Positions 22,870 to 34,599 of a stretch of DNA of 64,000 bases are shown in pieces. Every line of letters begins with the position of its first letter. Positions within the stretch are counted from its first letter, which is position 1. The notes below the pieces were generated by a model, which had not been told where the DNA came from, did no database searches, and was given only the letters and a program-made list of their open reading frames with translations. This DNA comes from Kingdonia uniflora. Its lineage: Eukaryota; Streptophyta; Magnoliopsida; Ranunculales; Circaeasteraceae. Both the position numbers and the translations under genes were made by a program. The stretch covers positions 1 through 64,000 of the forward strand of contig JACGCM010001497.1 of NCBI GenBank assembly GCA_014058105.1, in the 5' to 3' direction.

Positions 22870-23870
22870 AACATCAACTATAAGTCTATAACAATATGAA
22901 AAGACATAAAAAAAAATAAAATAAGAAATGAACCCAATCTATTGTATTATCGTCTATACCTAGCAAAACAAAAAAATTTAAAAGCTAGAAATATGTGGCT
23001 TAAAGGACTTTCCACAGTGTAGTGTTTATGAAATTGTTTGCCTCACTGTCACTGATAAGTCTATAAAATATGATGGCATGATAGATGATAACATCATTGT
23101 ATCTTCTTTCATCAGTCATCACAGAAACTGAAATCAATTAAATGATATTTGTTTGTGCAACACGGTAACTTATAAATGGTGTGCTTATGAATGTGAAGAA
23201 TTAAGAATATGATAAGTGACATACGATATCATGTGAAGGTATAATAAAATTATATATCAACGGTATTTTTATGAGACATTTAAAAAAAAATTAAATTTTA
23301 GCCACTGAATCAGAATATGATAAGTGGCAAAATCAAAATCTATATAGAGAGAGAGAGTGTCACCTTGCGAATCAAAATTTGGACAGAGAATTGGAGTTCA
23401 TGGCATAACAATTGGAGAATTTGGAGTTAAATGTTCTTAGCCACTTAATCTTCTTAGCCAACCACTGAATCTTCTTAGCCACTGAATCGTCGAACCAACC
23501 ACTGAATCTTAAATCTTCTTAGCCACTGAATCTTAACTGTTTGATAATAACAAACTACTGAATCTGCAGATGAATTGGGAATTGGAGATCATAGCTAAAC
23601 CACTGAATCTTCTTAATATCAATAGATATAAATTGGAGTTCCCAAATCCCAAATCCCTAATAGCAATTGGAGTTCCCAAATCCTTAACCTCTGAATCGTC
23701 GAACTAAATCAGAATATGGAGAGAGAACCTATCGTTAGGGCGATTAATAGATGGTGAGAGAGAGAAGAGGAGGCAATTCAAACTCTACTAAGGAGGGGAG
23801 GCAGTAGAGAAGGAGGAGGGGAGGCAACAGAGAAATGAGCCCAATTTTAAGTTAGGTTTTTATTTTAATA
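22870..23870. other. hAT region upstream of the transposase
   Basis: No coding signature. The segment 23450-23720 has many copies of CCACTGAATC(T/G)TC and TTCTTAGCCA, a degenerate short repeat of unknown role. Confidence 0.4.
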
Positions 23871-24121
23871 TTTTGGATTCGGATATATTCGGAATAATAG
23901 TATTCGGAAAAATCGGATCGGCTATTTTTGGAAAAATCGGATCGGTTATTTTTGGAATTTCGGAATTACAGAAGCCTATCCGATTCCGATCTGAATTTTT
24001 TTCAGAAAAAATCGGAAATCGGATTTTCGGAAATCAGAACTGTAAAATTGGGTTCCAAAATCGGAAAAATCGGATCGGATTTCGGAAAAAATCGGAAGTT
24101 CGGACAAAAGTTGCAGCCCTA
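23870..24121 (-). repeat. hAT right subterminal repeats and terminus
   Basis: Dense AAAATCGGATCGG and TTCGGAA motifs, inverted relative to those at the left end, leading to the terminus GCAGCCCTA and the duplication GTTTTGAT. Confidence 0.82.
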
Positions 24122-24184
24122 GTTTTGATTATTATGGTAGTTAGACATGCTCCAGATACCTCACTTTTGTGTATTATTATTGAA

Positions 24185-25700
24185 GCAGGCACGTCCTACC
24201 GTTGTGACAGCTTTGAGGGCATTAGATTTAGCTGGAAAAGATGGCGGTCTCGGAATTTTCACTTGAGGTTTTCTTACAGGTTTATCTACTGTTCCATTAT
24301 TAACTTGTTACGTTATACCCTCTCAATATTTTTTTTGTTACATTTAGATATCATATGACTGAAGATTGTCTCAACTTGACCTACATAAACTCTGCTGCAG
24401 CTTTCTCTCTCCCATATGATAATAATTTGAATCTTAGTAATGCCATAAGAGCTTTATTGTGTGATGTAATAGACACATTGACTTGTAAATGAGTAGTCCA
24501 ATAAACATAGACTTATAGTTTATCAATATACTTTATGCGGCCTTGTATAATTTTACTGCCACCTTTTTTCTAAAATAATAAAGTCTATGTTCTTAAAAAA
24601 GAATGCTCGCCATTTTGATATTGTACTGCTTTATATGGTGCTGATTTCATTTCAGCGTAGCTTACATTTTGAGTATGTTATCCCTTATTGTCAAGTATGT
24701 TTTTAAATTCTAGGGATTGCTTGTTTATGGCACACAAGGTCGGGAAATTTGCAAAATAAATTTAAACCCATACATTTACCGAGAGATAATGTTATTTGTA
24801 TACTAGATGCCAAGTGATTATTGTAATGCAATATTTAAGTACAATCTTTGGTGTTGACCCCATTTGTACCACTATAACCATCATAGATTTAACATTGGAT
24901 GAATTTGTAAGGTGTTGCTTGACTAAATTTTCTTTCTTAGTTTCCTTGAGCTGGATTTGACTACAATGTCTACTTTAATCATCCTGAAGAAGGAAAATAT
25001 AGTTATTAATGAGAAAACCATTTTAAACTGTGGTAATGATTTTAATATTGCAATTAACTTTTGAAAGTGTGTTTCCTTGTCCTGTGATATTTACAAAAGC
25101 CTTAATTGGTACATTTGTTTTTGCTCTATAATTATGAATATGAAGCTCCTATGCACATTAAATTTGTAAGTATGAGACTCCTATTATTGAATTATTCCTC
25201 CATTCTAAATTGCAAGCATTTATGTACTCTTTGGAGCACAAAGTTGCTCGCTGCTTTTAGTCAGGATCGGTGCCTGGCACTATTTGAGCACCCATACCCT
25301 CTAATTGACTCACTTCATATATCACGAACCAAAGGTGGGTAAAATTTATACATATATAAGTTTGATGAGCGCCTTCTGCATTAGTTTGAATTTTAATTTA
25401 TCTGCAGGCAGAAGTCATGTCTTCAGTTGAGAACCTTTTAGCCGCTGCTGAAGTAAAGGTATGTTGTTGTCGAGCGTAGATGACATTGCATGGAAGCATA
25501 TCATTTGTTGCTACACTACATATTTTATAAATAAGAATAATTGATCTTCAATAAGTTTGTATTTGGTTCTATTCTTGATGATATATTCTTTGGACTTTAA
25601 GAAATTGTTGTTATTTGACACTGTTAAAGAAGTAGCTACTACACTATGACAATATTGGAAAGAGGTGATAAATGGGCGTGTTGGTGTTGTCCAAGCTATG
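24185..25700 (+). pseudogene. Captured HAD-like exons of the YBEY-HAD gene, second part
   Basis: Continues the gene interrupted by the hAT element. Collinear exon blocks follow: ARPTVVTALRALDLAGKDGG near 24188, GLLVYGTQGREICKINLNP near 24717, SQDRCLALFEHPYPLIDSLH near 25258, AEVMSSVENLLAAAEVK near 25410 and KLLLFDTVKEVATTL near 25600, then GRVGVVQAMSNKR. The order matches the HAD part of plant YBEY proteins, with introns between. Stops are present. Confidence 0.78.
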
Positions 25701-25739
25701 TCTAATAAGCGTCGGTTTCAGTTTGTTGTCAGTTCTACT

Positions 25740-26339
25740 TCTGAGGATACTACTTTAATATCAGGTTAAAGTGGTAACTATGGATGGTTTGCCTCCTTGG
25801 GATAAGGATCCTATCAAGGAACATCTCCAAAAATTGTTGATAGTTGAGCTGCATCTGCTATATCCATGAGAATGTAAGTTTTAAACTGCTACAAATTTGT
25901 TTCTTTGTCATCATATTTTAATTTATTCTTTGCAGACCAGTGTCTACGACACAAAAATAAGCTCATATCTTTCTTCTTAAGGTAGAGGTGATTTTTGTCG
26001 CAGGTAGTTCCTCTTTTTGTGGGATGAAGTAGCTCACATCTATCCTTAATGATGGGTACTTCTTCATAAATTATGACTTTCTTTTCATTTTTATTCAGTA
26101 AATTGACTTGTTATTAAACAAGATTATATAACAACTACTGTAGGAACGTCTTTATAGATGAATGGGTAAAAATCGTTATGGCTATAAGGAAAAAGTAGAA
26201 GCAGATAATGGATAGCACGTGAAACGTCAAGGAACTACTTTAAACTCCTCATGGATATAGCCTTCTCATTTAATTTTGAATTTTGTAATTGTTTAAGCTA
26301 TTTTATTATAGTGATGTATACTGTATTGCTAAATACAAA
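25740..26339 (+). other. CACTA internal, unidentified exon-like piece and spacer
   Basis: 25760-25850 encodes VKVVTMDGLPPWDKDPIKEH in one frame after a CAG. It is possibly the end of another captured gene, but I do not recognise it. The rest is AT-rich without coding signal. Confidence 0.3.
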
Positions 26340-26647
26340 TAAATGGTGGTACCACCAGTTTGTGGTGATTGTACGAATGTGATGACTTTAGCCACGGCTA
26401 GTTTTGTAGTAAATAGCAAGTATTAGCTATGGGACATTGCGTGGGCAAGTTCGTAGCCAATAGATCCATTTGCCACGGTTTATAATATATCCAATGTGCA
26501 TTAATGGCCACGAAGTAGCCACGGTCAAGTTTGTGCTTGTGTATTAGCTACACCACCAGTTAACACGACTATGGGCATGGGTATACCCGTGGCGAATGGT
26601 ATTAGCCACGGCCAGATCAGTGGCCATTGACACTAATTCTGGTAGAG
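26340..26647 (-). repeat. CACTA right end with subterminal motifs
   Basis: TTAGCCACGGC, TTTGCCACGG, GGCCACGAAGTAGCCACGGTC, CCCGTGGCGAATGG and TTAGCCACGGCC occur in 300 bp, mirroring the left end. The terminus is followed by the AGA duplication. Confidence 0.8.
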
Positions 26648-26650
26648 AGA

Positions 26651-27001
26651 TATTTTGGGGATCAATCTTTGGAGATGCCTACCCCAATTCCAGTTCTACC
26701 GACGTATCACGGTATGTCAGAAGACGAATCGGCTGAAGTTGAAAAATACTTTTACTATATGTGGAGATTTCATTACGTGGTCTTGACAAGCGAAGCACAT
26801 TGGATGTGTCTCCGTATCCTTGTGGAGGACAAGGTTGAGGAGATAGATGTAGGGGTCGGTGTAACTGCGAGGCAGTATCACCAGTATTTTTTCATAGGAC
26901 TGGATTCTAAGGTAGGGCTCCTTTTTATCTCTACCAACTCTTTGTTGGTGGAGATTACGAAGGAGGAGGCAATGATGGTGGTTTGGGGAGATGAAAATTA
27001 G
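26651..27001 (+). CDS. First antisense ORF of element A, 3' part
   Basis: Continues the frame begun at 12250, to a stop at 27001. The whole ORF would be about 140 codons. It is acidic and aromatic-rich (AEVEKYFYYMWRFHYVV, VEEIDVGVGVTARQYHQYFF). No known domain recognised. Upstream codons in the same frame (26627-26650) belong to the CACTA end and are not part of it. Confidence 0.55.
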   Translation, partial: YFGDQSLEMPTPIPVLPTYHGMSEDESAEVEKYFYYMWRFHYVVLTSEAHWMCLRILVEDKVEEIDVGVGVTARQYHQYFFIGLDSKVGLLFISTNSLLVEITKEEAMMVVWGDEN

Positions 27002-27181
27002 AATTCTGCCCCTGCACAGTTATCATTTCTTAGAGCCAAGAAGGCCTTTTGTTTGATGAGTTGGTTTAAGCACTGACGTCTTTGTTTCCATTGTTTATAT
27101 TTGAAGCTCGGCTCCATGTCTAGAATCGATCAAACTTGAAGAAATGAGGAGTGAAGCTGAGGATGCTCTGAATTTCTAGGT
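27002..27181. other. Element A between the first antisense ORF and the Mutator-like insertion
   Basis: Weak coding character, with no family recognised. It ends in the 9-bp target site TTTCTAGGT (27173-27181). Confidence 0.4.
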
Positions 27182-27402
27182 GAAGATTTTTTACTACAGT
27201 CCCATCTATAAACTTAATATTTTCCTTTAGTCCCCATTGTTTAAATAGCTTTTTGGTCTCCAATTTCCTCTGACCATAGGTCAACCTCCGTTAACTCAAT
27301 TTTGACATGAACTGACTAAACTACCCTCACACGAGTTGCACATGATTTCTCTAATAGGTAAACAAGTTGTCTTTAGGTTATCTCTTCACCAAAACTCTGT
27401 CT
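27182..27402 (+). repeat. Left terminal inverted repeat of the Mutator-like element
   Basis: About 220 bp, pairing with 44531-44756. The outer end reads GAAGATTTTTTACTACAGTC. Confidence 0.88.
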
Positions 27403-29099
27403 AACGGTCATCTCCTTTCCCAAATACCCCAACGGTCATTCCTTCCCAAATCCCTTTAATTTTTCTAACTTTTGGTGTTGGTCATCTCTTCCCAAATACC
27501 TCCATAAAGCTTTCCTCTCTCTCTCTCTCTCTTTTCTTCTTATTTATGATTTTGGTGTTGTTTGTCTTTGTGTCTATAGGGGTGGAGATGGAGGTGTGGT
27601 GTGGTGTTATGAATGGTAAATCACTTTATATATCTCTATCTCTCTAATTAATCAGATGCTTTTTGTAATTTTAAGAATTACTATTAAAGCTTAAAGGTAG
27701 AAATGAGGACTAAGCAAATTGCAGGGATAAATTGGGACTAAATAATAACTATTGATGATTTATGATTTTTTATTGTAGGATTTTGTGTCCTATCTGTGAT
27801 CAAGTTTTCATAGTATTGGGGTTGTTCATGGTTTTTTAGTATGTACAAATTGCGTGGAATAATGTAATCTATGTTTTTAAATAATAGAGAACGGTAGACT
27901 GCCAATTTTCTACCTATGGTGCTTTCCATGGGTAGTGAGGCATTGGGAAATCTTAAATTCACCAGTATAAGTAGCTCTCTTTCAAAGGTGGTTGCTTTGG
28001 TTATAGAAAAACTGGGCACTGGTGGAGAGACTGCCTTGGAGGGCTATAGTTTTGCCCTGAAGGTGGTTGTGGATTCATGAAATTGTGTAATCTACTTCTC
28101 AGGAGCAAAGATAAAATTCTTAGTTTTGTGAAATGTTGAATGTAAGTACTTTATGGCTAAAGGACTATATCATGAAGATGGAAAGAAGAAAGAAGAATTT
28201 GAGACATGACTAATTTAAATGTTAAGGTGGTGTGACTATGGGATTGGATGAATTTTTGCAAAGATTTTAAGGTAATCCTGAATGGGATGAGATGTAGAGT
28301 TTCTTATGATACAGTTGGATATGTGCAATTCTTCTTATACAGTTAGTTATGTTTAACATTAGTGATTCTGTGTGCCACACTCTACCATACTTAACATAAC
28401 CCCAAACCTTCCCCCCAACCATTATCCCCAACTACCAACATTGGGAAACCAAAATCTTATAAAACCCCTAACTTACTGCCATTTCTTTATAAAAACCAAG
28501 CCTTTCCCCATACCTTCTTCAAAACACAAGTATTATTCTTTTTTTCTCTTCAAACCTCAAAAATACCTCTTTCTCTGTAACTAAGAGTAACTTTTCTTCG
28601 GAAGAAGAGTACATTGGATTTGCTGCATGCTATATTTATCTTCCAATAGTGAGGCTAGCTGGACAGATGAGGTGGAGAGTGAGTATGGGTGGACAAAAGA
28701 TGAAAGGAAAAAATTGAGTGAAATACGAAGGGGGACATAGGAGAGGAGAAGACGAAGAATTGAGAAATTGACATGAAAGAAGAGAGGTTGTATTATTGTT
28801 AGGTGGTTATGCCTTTGTTTTCTAGGTTCTCTTTTGGGATCCCTTCTCCTTTTGGTATTCGGTGATGTTTTTGTTTTTTGTTTGGGATCCCAGAAAGTAT
28901 TTTTGTTTTTGTTTATGTTCTCTTTCAATTTTTGTATTGTGGTGGTGCCAATTATTTTCTGAATAAATGGAAATGCAATTTCCTTTCTAGATATCTCTTC
29001 TATCTAACATCTTATATAAAACCAGTTGGAACTGCAATTTATTTGGAACTGTCTTTTTTTTGTATAGTGGAACTGCCCTTTTTAATATAGTGGAACTGC
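27403..29099. other. Mutator-like element, 3' flank of the transposase gene
   Basis: No domain recognised. It contains a (CT)n run near 27512-27532, a C-rich stretch near 28375-28440 and AT-rich filler. The open frame at 27738-28019 on the minus strand has no family features. Confidence 0.35.
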
Positions 29100-29370
29100 C
29101 ATTTTTTTGCCTTTTCCCTTTTTGGTATTGTGGCAATTTCAGACCAGTTTGCGTTCCTGCACATTTCAGACTACTGAGTACCTGCACATCTGCACATTTT
29201 AGACCACTGTGACCTTCTAAACATTTTAGACCAGTATAACTATGTGAGTACCTTATGTACATTTTAGAATAGTCAGACCTTACCCTATACCCTTTGCACA
29301 TTTCAGACCAGTCAGACCACTATGAGTACCTTATGCACATTTCAGGCCAGTATGACCGTGTGAGTACCTA
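29100..29370. repeat. Degenerate CACATTT(C/T)AGACCAGT repeats
   Basis: At least six irregular copies of GCACATTTCAGACCA, alternating with TATGAGTACCT(T/G)ATG, between about 29140 and 29370. Just upstream, GTGGAACTGCC is repeated three times (about 29025-29100). Confidence 0.7.
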
Positions 29371-29699
29371 TAAATTTTCAATGATGTAATGGACAAATAG
29401 CAACAAGCAAGCACATGCATGTAATAGAGTACCTGTTAAGTTACAAAATAAACAAACAAGAAACATTCATGAAAAAAACTGTAAAAACAAATAGACAAAC
29501 AAAAAACATTTTCAGTCTAAAAAAAAAAAAGATAGTACTTGTTAACATTTTTAGTCTAACAAACATTTTTAGTCTAACAAACAACAAACATTTTGAGTCT
29601 ACATAGCCAAACAAATGTATCTATTAACATGCATCTAAATGTTTCTAAATTAAGTCACACTGTCATACTTTTTAATTCTTGCCAGGAGATTGATAGCCT

Positions 29700-30400
29700 T
29701 TCTTGTAAGGGTTTGAGCTTGGGGCTTGAGCTTCCTGTGTTGATGCTCTAGTTTGCCTTGGGACTTGAGCTTGCCATGTTGATGCCCTAGTTTGCCTTGG
29801 GACTTGAGCTTGCCATGTTGATGCCCTAGTTTGCCTTTGAGTTTGAGTAGCTTAAGACTGCTTTTGGGTGTGACTTGCTTGACTCTGCCTTGGGGCTTGA
29901 GTAGCTTGGGACTGCCTTTGGGCTTGACTTGCTTGATTCTGCCTTAGGGTTTGAGTAGCTTGAGACTGCCTTTAGGCTTGACTTGCTTGATTCTGCCTTG
30001 GGGCTTGAGTAGCTTGAGACTGCCTTTTGGCCTGGCTTGCTTGGCTTTGCATTGGGGCTTGAGTAGCTTGAGACTGCCTTTGGGCTTGACTTGCTCTAGT
30101 TTTCCTTGGGGCTTCAGTAGCTTCAGACTGACTTTGGGGTTGACTTGCCCTAGTTTTCCTTGAGGCTACAGTAGCTTGAGATTGCCATTGGGCTTGACTT
30201 GCTCTAATTTTCCTTGGGGAACGTCAGTAGCTTAAGACTGCCATTAGGCTTGATTTGCTCTAGTTTGCCTTGGGGCATTAGTAGCTTGAGACTGGCATTG
30301 GGCTTGACTTGTTCTAGTTTGCCTTAGGGCATCAGTAGCTTGAGTTTGCCTTGATTGACTTTGCCTTAGGCCTTGAGTAGCTTGAGTTTGTTTTTGAGTT
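29700..30400 (-). repeat. 54-bp coding minisatellite in the transposase 3' region
   Basis: GAGTAGCTTGAGACTGCC-type starts recur about every 54 bp from about 29845 to 30375, giving roughly ten copies (18 codons each). On the minus strand one frame gives a Q, S, T, A and P-rich repeat (QSQATQAPRQ-like). A related 39-bp repeat (GACTTGAGCTTGCCATGTTG) lies at about 29718-29835. The array follows the open end of the transposase C-terminus at 30493 and may be its low-complexity tail, now broken by stops. Confidence 0.8.
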
Positions 30401-30492
30401 TGCCTTGATTGTGTCTGCCTTAGGGCTTAAACTTGTTGTGTTGATGCCCTAGTTGGCCTTGGGGCTTGACTTACTTGAGTTGGCCTTAGGAC

Positions 30493-30855
30493 TTAAGTAT
30501 CTTGAGTTTGTCTAGCACTCCTAGAAGATCTCCCACCACTACCACCTATACCACCACTTCCCCTTCCTCTCATATTTGGTATTGCTTGTGGTAGGGCAAT
30601 ACTGCTCATATGTCTTGCAATGATAACATTTGTATTTGCCCTCTTATGTGCTCTTGCCACTCTTGGCCTTGGTGTTGCTGGTACACCCTTATTAGTTTTC
30701 TTGTTATGACCATAGCCACCACATTTTCTACATCTCTTCTGCCTCTTTTCTTCATCTAGATTAGGGATTCTTTGTTTTCTAGGTCTCCCAGCTCCTCTCA
30801 CCAAAGGGGGAGGAAGAAAATGGTTTTCTTGGTTTGTAGGCTGCATATAATACAA
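30493..30855 (-). pseudogene. Mutator-like transposase, C-terminal exon with zinc knuckle
   Basis: 121 codons with LPPPLVRGAGRPRKQRIPN followed by CRKCGGYGHNKKTNKG. This is the PP..R.GRPRK stretch and CCHC-like knuckle typical of the end of plant MuDR transposases. The last Cys of the knuckle reads Asn (C-C-H-N). A tail rich in R, G and S follows. The preceding exons lie beyond the Helitron at 40590 and above. Confidence 0.85.
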
Positions 30856-31150
30856 AAATAAGCATACATATGAAATATCAACTCAGATACACTTGTGTTT
30901 AAATACAAACCTTCTCTCATTCTGATCCATTAACTGCAAGATGTATGGCATTTTTATATGTTTAGACATATGAAACAACTTTGTGAAAACAAGAAACATA
31001 GTTGTTAGCCATCCATAAAAAAAAGTTAGATTTTAAAAAATTAGAGACACAACTTTGTAAACATCTATATTACATTACACAATGGTGTTTTTCAAATAGA
31101 CAAGTCTGCATTTGTCTCAAATTCAAATATACAAGTTTTCCATTGTCTCA
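30856..31150 (-). other. Mutator-like gene intron up to the Helitron
   Basis: Non-coding and AT-rich. It lies between the C-terminal exon and the presumed Helitron left end. A phrase CAAATAGACAAGT...TTGTCTCAAA is imperfectly doubled at 31093-31152. Confidence 0.35.
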
Positions 31151-31492
31151 AAGATAAAAGAGGGGTTGAGATTTCTGGGAAAGAATGAGATCGACGGACG
31201 AGATTTGTTCAACTCTCATACTTAGGGGGTAGTTTCGACAAAACACGTAAAAGGGTAAGGGTAGTTAAGTCTTATTGGTTTGAACTTTAAGACTTATTGG
31301 TTTTAACTCTCATACAGGGACTTTATTTCTCCCAACTCTTCATCTCTTCTAACTTTCCCAACTCTTCATCTCTCTTAACTCTCCCAACTCTCATACAAGG
31401 CACTCTCTCCCTTTCTAAGCATTTCACATCAATTTTTTATTAGCTCCTCTAAGGCATAACGTTTCATTGCGGGAGAATCTCCAAGAGAAACT

Positions 31493-31494
<2 letters not shown>

Positions 31495-31528
<34 letters not shown>
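31495..31528. repeat. (GA)n microsatellite
   Basis: About 15 GA units in the Helitron leader. Confidence 0.9.
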
Positions 31529-31529
<1 letters not shown>

Positions 31530-31895
31530 CAAAGGAACCGCAGAAGGTTCAAGCACCAATTGTGTACCATAAAGGTTTGAACTTTAATCCGCATTGTTTT
31601 AAACTCCGGGGTTATCTTCTTTGTTTTAAAAACAACTTATACATAATGTGAGATGGGATTATCTTTTATTTGTTCAACTCTCATAACTGAACCGGTAAAA
31701 TGTTTAGAAGTTGATTAATCACGTTGCCATTGAATTTTATTTGTTCAACCGTCCTCTTTCTGGGATTAATTCTGCAGCAGTTCTCCATCTTTCTGGGTAA
31801 CTAGATATGCCACTGCCTGCAGTGCTTTTTCCCTTTTGATAGAGAGGTGTTAAATTAGAGAGAATGTACTCTACATGAGTGTGTACTTATAAATG

Positions 31896-32105
31896 ATGTA
31901 GTCAAACAGGATCTTCTCATGTTCGTGTAATTCGTAGCCATAGGACATGCGTAGATATGGCGTATAAGTTAGGTATTAAGTTGGACAGTCTTTTTCTTTC
32001 AATGTGGAAGATGTATTTAGTTGAACAAGATCTTCTCATGCTTGTGTAATTTGTAGCCGTAGGACATGCGTAGATATGGCGTATAAGTTAGGTATTAAGC
32101 TTTGT
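31896..32105. repeat. Tandem duplication of about 113 bp
   Basis: ATCTTCTCATG and GGACATGCGTAGATATGGCG occur in both halves with few changes (near 31911/31948 and 32029/32063), upstream of the Helitron coding region. Confidence 0.8.
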
Positions 32106-32540
32106 GGGCAATGATGGGAGATGACTTATATGGTTTGGACTATAGAATGGCCATAAGATGCCTACAGATATGAGAAAAACTCAAAAAATTGAGGGGGAAT
32201 ATTTCCAAAAGGAAACCATGGCATTGGGATAAATGAATATAAAAGTATGCCAAAAGTGGCTAGATTATGTCTAAATTAGGTTTTTCAATTTTGAGGAAGC
32301 TTCGAAAGGAGGAGCCTATTTACGGAGATCAAGTGCCTCTTTTGCGAGGTATTATGTCTAAATTAGGTTGTTATTTCTAATTTTGAGTATTTCTACTTCT
32401 TTTAATGAATTTTTTTGCAATACATATGTGGTTGAATGATTTAGCCTTGCTTGAATAGTAGCTTCTTTTTTGCTTTATTGTTACTTTAAGATTCTTTGAT
32501 CACCTATGTCATTGTAATTAGATTTCATTGCTAACTTCAT

Positions 32541-34515
32541 GACGAATTTGCCGCCGAACAATAACAACAACAAAAATGGGAGAAGCAACAACGAAAATAA
32601 TATTCTTCCTATTCCTCAAGTAAGTAAAGCTTTATACTCTTGCATTTAGAATTTATACATGAGTTTGCTATTGCCACCTGGATATTAACTATTAACTACT
32701 GTAAACCTTTTTGAGATTATCTTCTCATATTAACTACTATATAAGCATTTCTTAGTTAACTTTAACATTGTGCTCTTTTGAGTTACGATTTTGTTAATTT
32801 TATGTTTAGATAGATATTTTTAGTTAATTTTATAAATTTTTTTATTGTTCCAGCTGCTAATTAGGAATCACCATGTACATTGATACATTATTTAAATAGG
32901 TTTTACCCTACTCATTGTAATTCTTATTTAAATAGGTTTTGCCCCGTACCATAGATATGAAAAACGTCCCCATACCTTATGTTGGCGGTATAGTGATAAG
33001 AGAAGCACCTTCAAATGAGGTTTCAACACCCATTGTTAGGGAAGGACTTTCTAAAAGGCTACTAGCTCAACATGTCCGAAGTGAAAAAGAAAAACATAAA
33101 ACAACCAATCTTGATCAACCAATGCAACAACCAATACAACAAGATCATTCTTGGAGGTCAATAACACAATGTGCCAGAATAGAACGCGAGGGGCAACAAA
33201 GGGAATCTGGGTATACTGGATCCCCCGCTCCTGAAAACATAACAAAAACTGAATTTTTCCTACCTTTACCACCTGACAGTGTAACAACTTTGGAAGAGCC
33301 ACATCGAACGACGGAGATGACTAACCTATTGAGTCCAGCAGGGCACACCAATTCTGTGCTATCTAAATAAGCGATTGCACAACGTGCAAGAAGAGAATGA
33401 GAGAGGAAACTTAGGGAATCTACAGCTGTTTCGGAGTTATTTAACCAAAAACTGTCAAACCATACCTTACATACTAATGCCTTAAATGCTAGGATTAATG
33501 GAGTACCTATGCGTACTGAATCACCAATGTCTCAAGCTTTTTATAGCGTCGTGGAAACTGAAGTGCCTACACCTATAACTATGAATTATATATTTAGAGA
33601 ACAAACGTCCACCCCTCTTCATGCTCCTCAAAACATAACATAAACTAAATTTCCCCTACCTTTACCACCTGACAGTATGACAACTTTGGAAGAGCCACAT
33701 CGAACGATGGAGGTGACTAACCTATTGAGTCCAGCAGGGTACACCAATTCTGTGCTATCTAAGCAAGCGATTGCACAACATGCAAGAAGAGAACGAGACA
33801 GGAAACTTATGGAATCTGCAATGGTTTATGAGTTATTTAACTAAGAATGATCAAACCATACCTTACATACTAATGACTTGAATGCTGGGATTAATGGAGT
33901 ACCTATGCACACTGAATCACCAATGTCTCAAGCTTTTGATAGCGTCGCAGAAACTGAAGTGCCTGAACCTGTAACTGTGAATGGCACATTTAAAGAACAA
34001 ACGTCCACCCCTCCCCATGCTCCTGAAAACATAACAGAAACCAAATTTCTCCTACCTTTACCACCTGACAGGATGATAACTTTGGAAGAACCACATCAAG
34101 TAATAAAGGTAACTAACCTATTGTGTCCAGCAGGGCACACCAATTATGTACTATATAAATGAGCGATTGCACAGCGTACAAGAAAAGAATGAAAGAGGCA
34201 ACTTAGGGAATCTGCAACTATTTTTGAGTTATTTAACCAAGAACTGTCAAATGATACCTTAAATACTAATACCTTAAATGCCGGGAGTAGTAGAGTACCT
34301 ATTCATATTGAATCACCAATGCCTCATGCTTTGGATAGCATCACAGAAACAGAAGTGCCTGTACCTGTAACAACTGTGAATGACACATTTAGAGAACAAC
34401 TGTATCATACGACGGGGGTGCCTAGCCTTCTGAATCTAACTATGCGTACGAATTCTAATTTTCCATCAAGTATATTTGGAATTGGAGAATCTTCGACTAC
34501 TCGCGAGAACGTGTA
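32541..34515 (+). pseudogene. Helitron RepHel, N-terminal region with 396-bp repeats
   Basis: A likely first exon begins MTNLPPNNNNNKN at 32541 and ends before GTAAGTA near 32620. After an intron the frame at 32939 onward gives IPYVGGIVIREAPSNEV and RRARRER-like blocks. From 33227 a 396-bp unit (132 codons) is repeated at 33623 and 34019, each with LPLPPD, TLEEPH, SPAGHTN and ETEVP blocks. A partial fourth copy follows. Stops separate the copies. The region precedes the Helitron-like N domain and has no known catalytic role. Confidence 0.7.
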
Positions 34516-34599
34516 AGTATATTAAATCAATTATTTTATAAAATTACAAAAAAACAAAAAACCATACTGATTCAAAATTTAAACTTTAACTATAGTAGA

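Larger units (their letters stand above)
17643..24121 (-). mobile_element. hAT DNA transposon, 6.5 kb
   Basis: An exact 8-bp duplication GTTTTGAT flanks it (17635-17642 and 24122-24129). The right end read inward is TAGGGCTGCAACTTTTG and the left end TAGGCCTATTTTTGG, so the short terminal repeats are imperfect. Both subterminal regions are packed with CGGATCGGAT/TTCGGAA motifs. It contains a near-intact hAT transposase on the minus strand, plus a stray Rab exon and a LINE ORF1 fragment. It sits in an intron of the captured YBEY-HAD fragment. Confidence 0.9.

Noticed and set aside
28372..28928. Pro-rich plus-strand and basic minus-strand frames in the Mutator-like element
   Set aside because: Compositionally biased, no family signature, no splice support.
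29951..30163. Plus-strand open frame with leucine-rich 18-residue repeats
   Set aside because: It is the reverse-strand shadow of the 54-bp coding minisatellite of the transposase tail.
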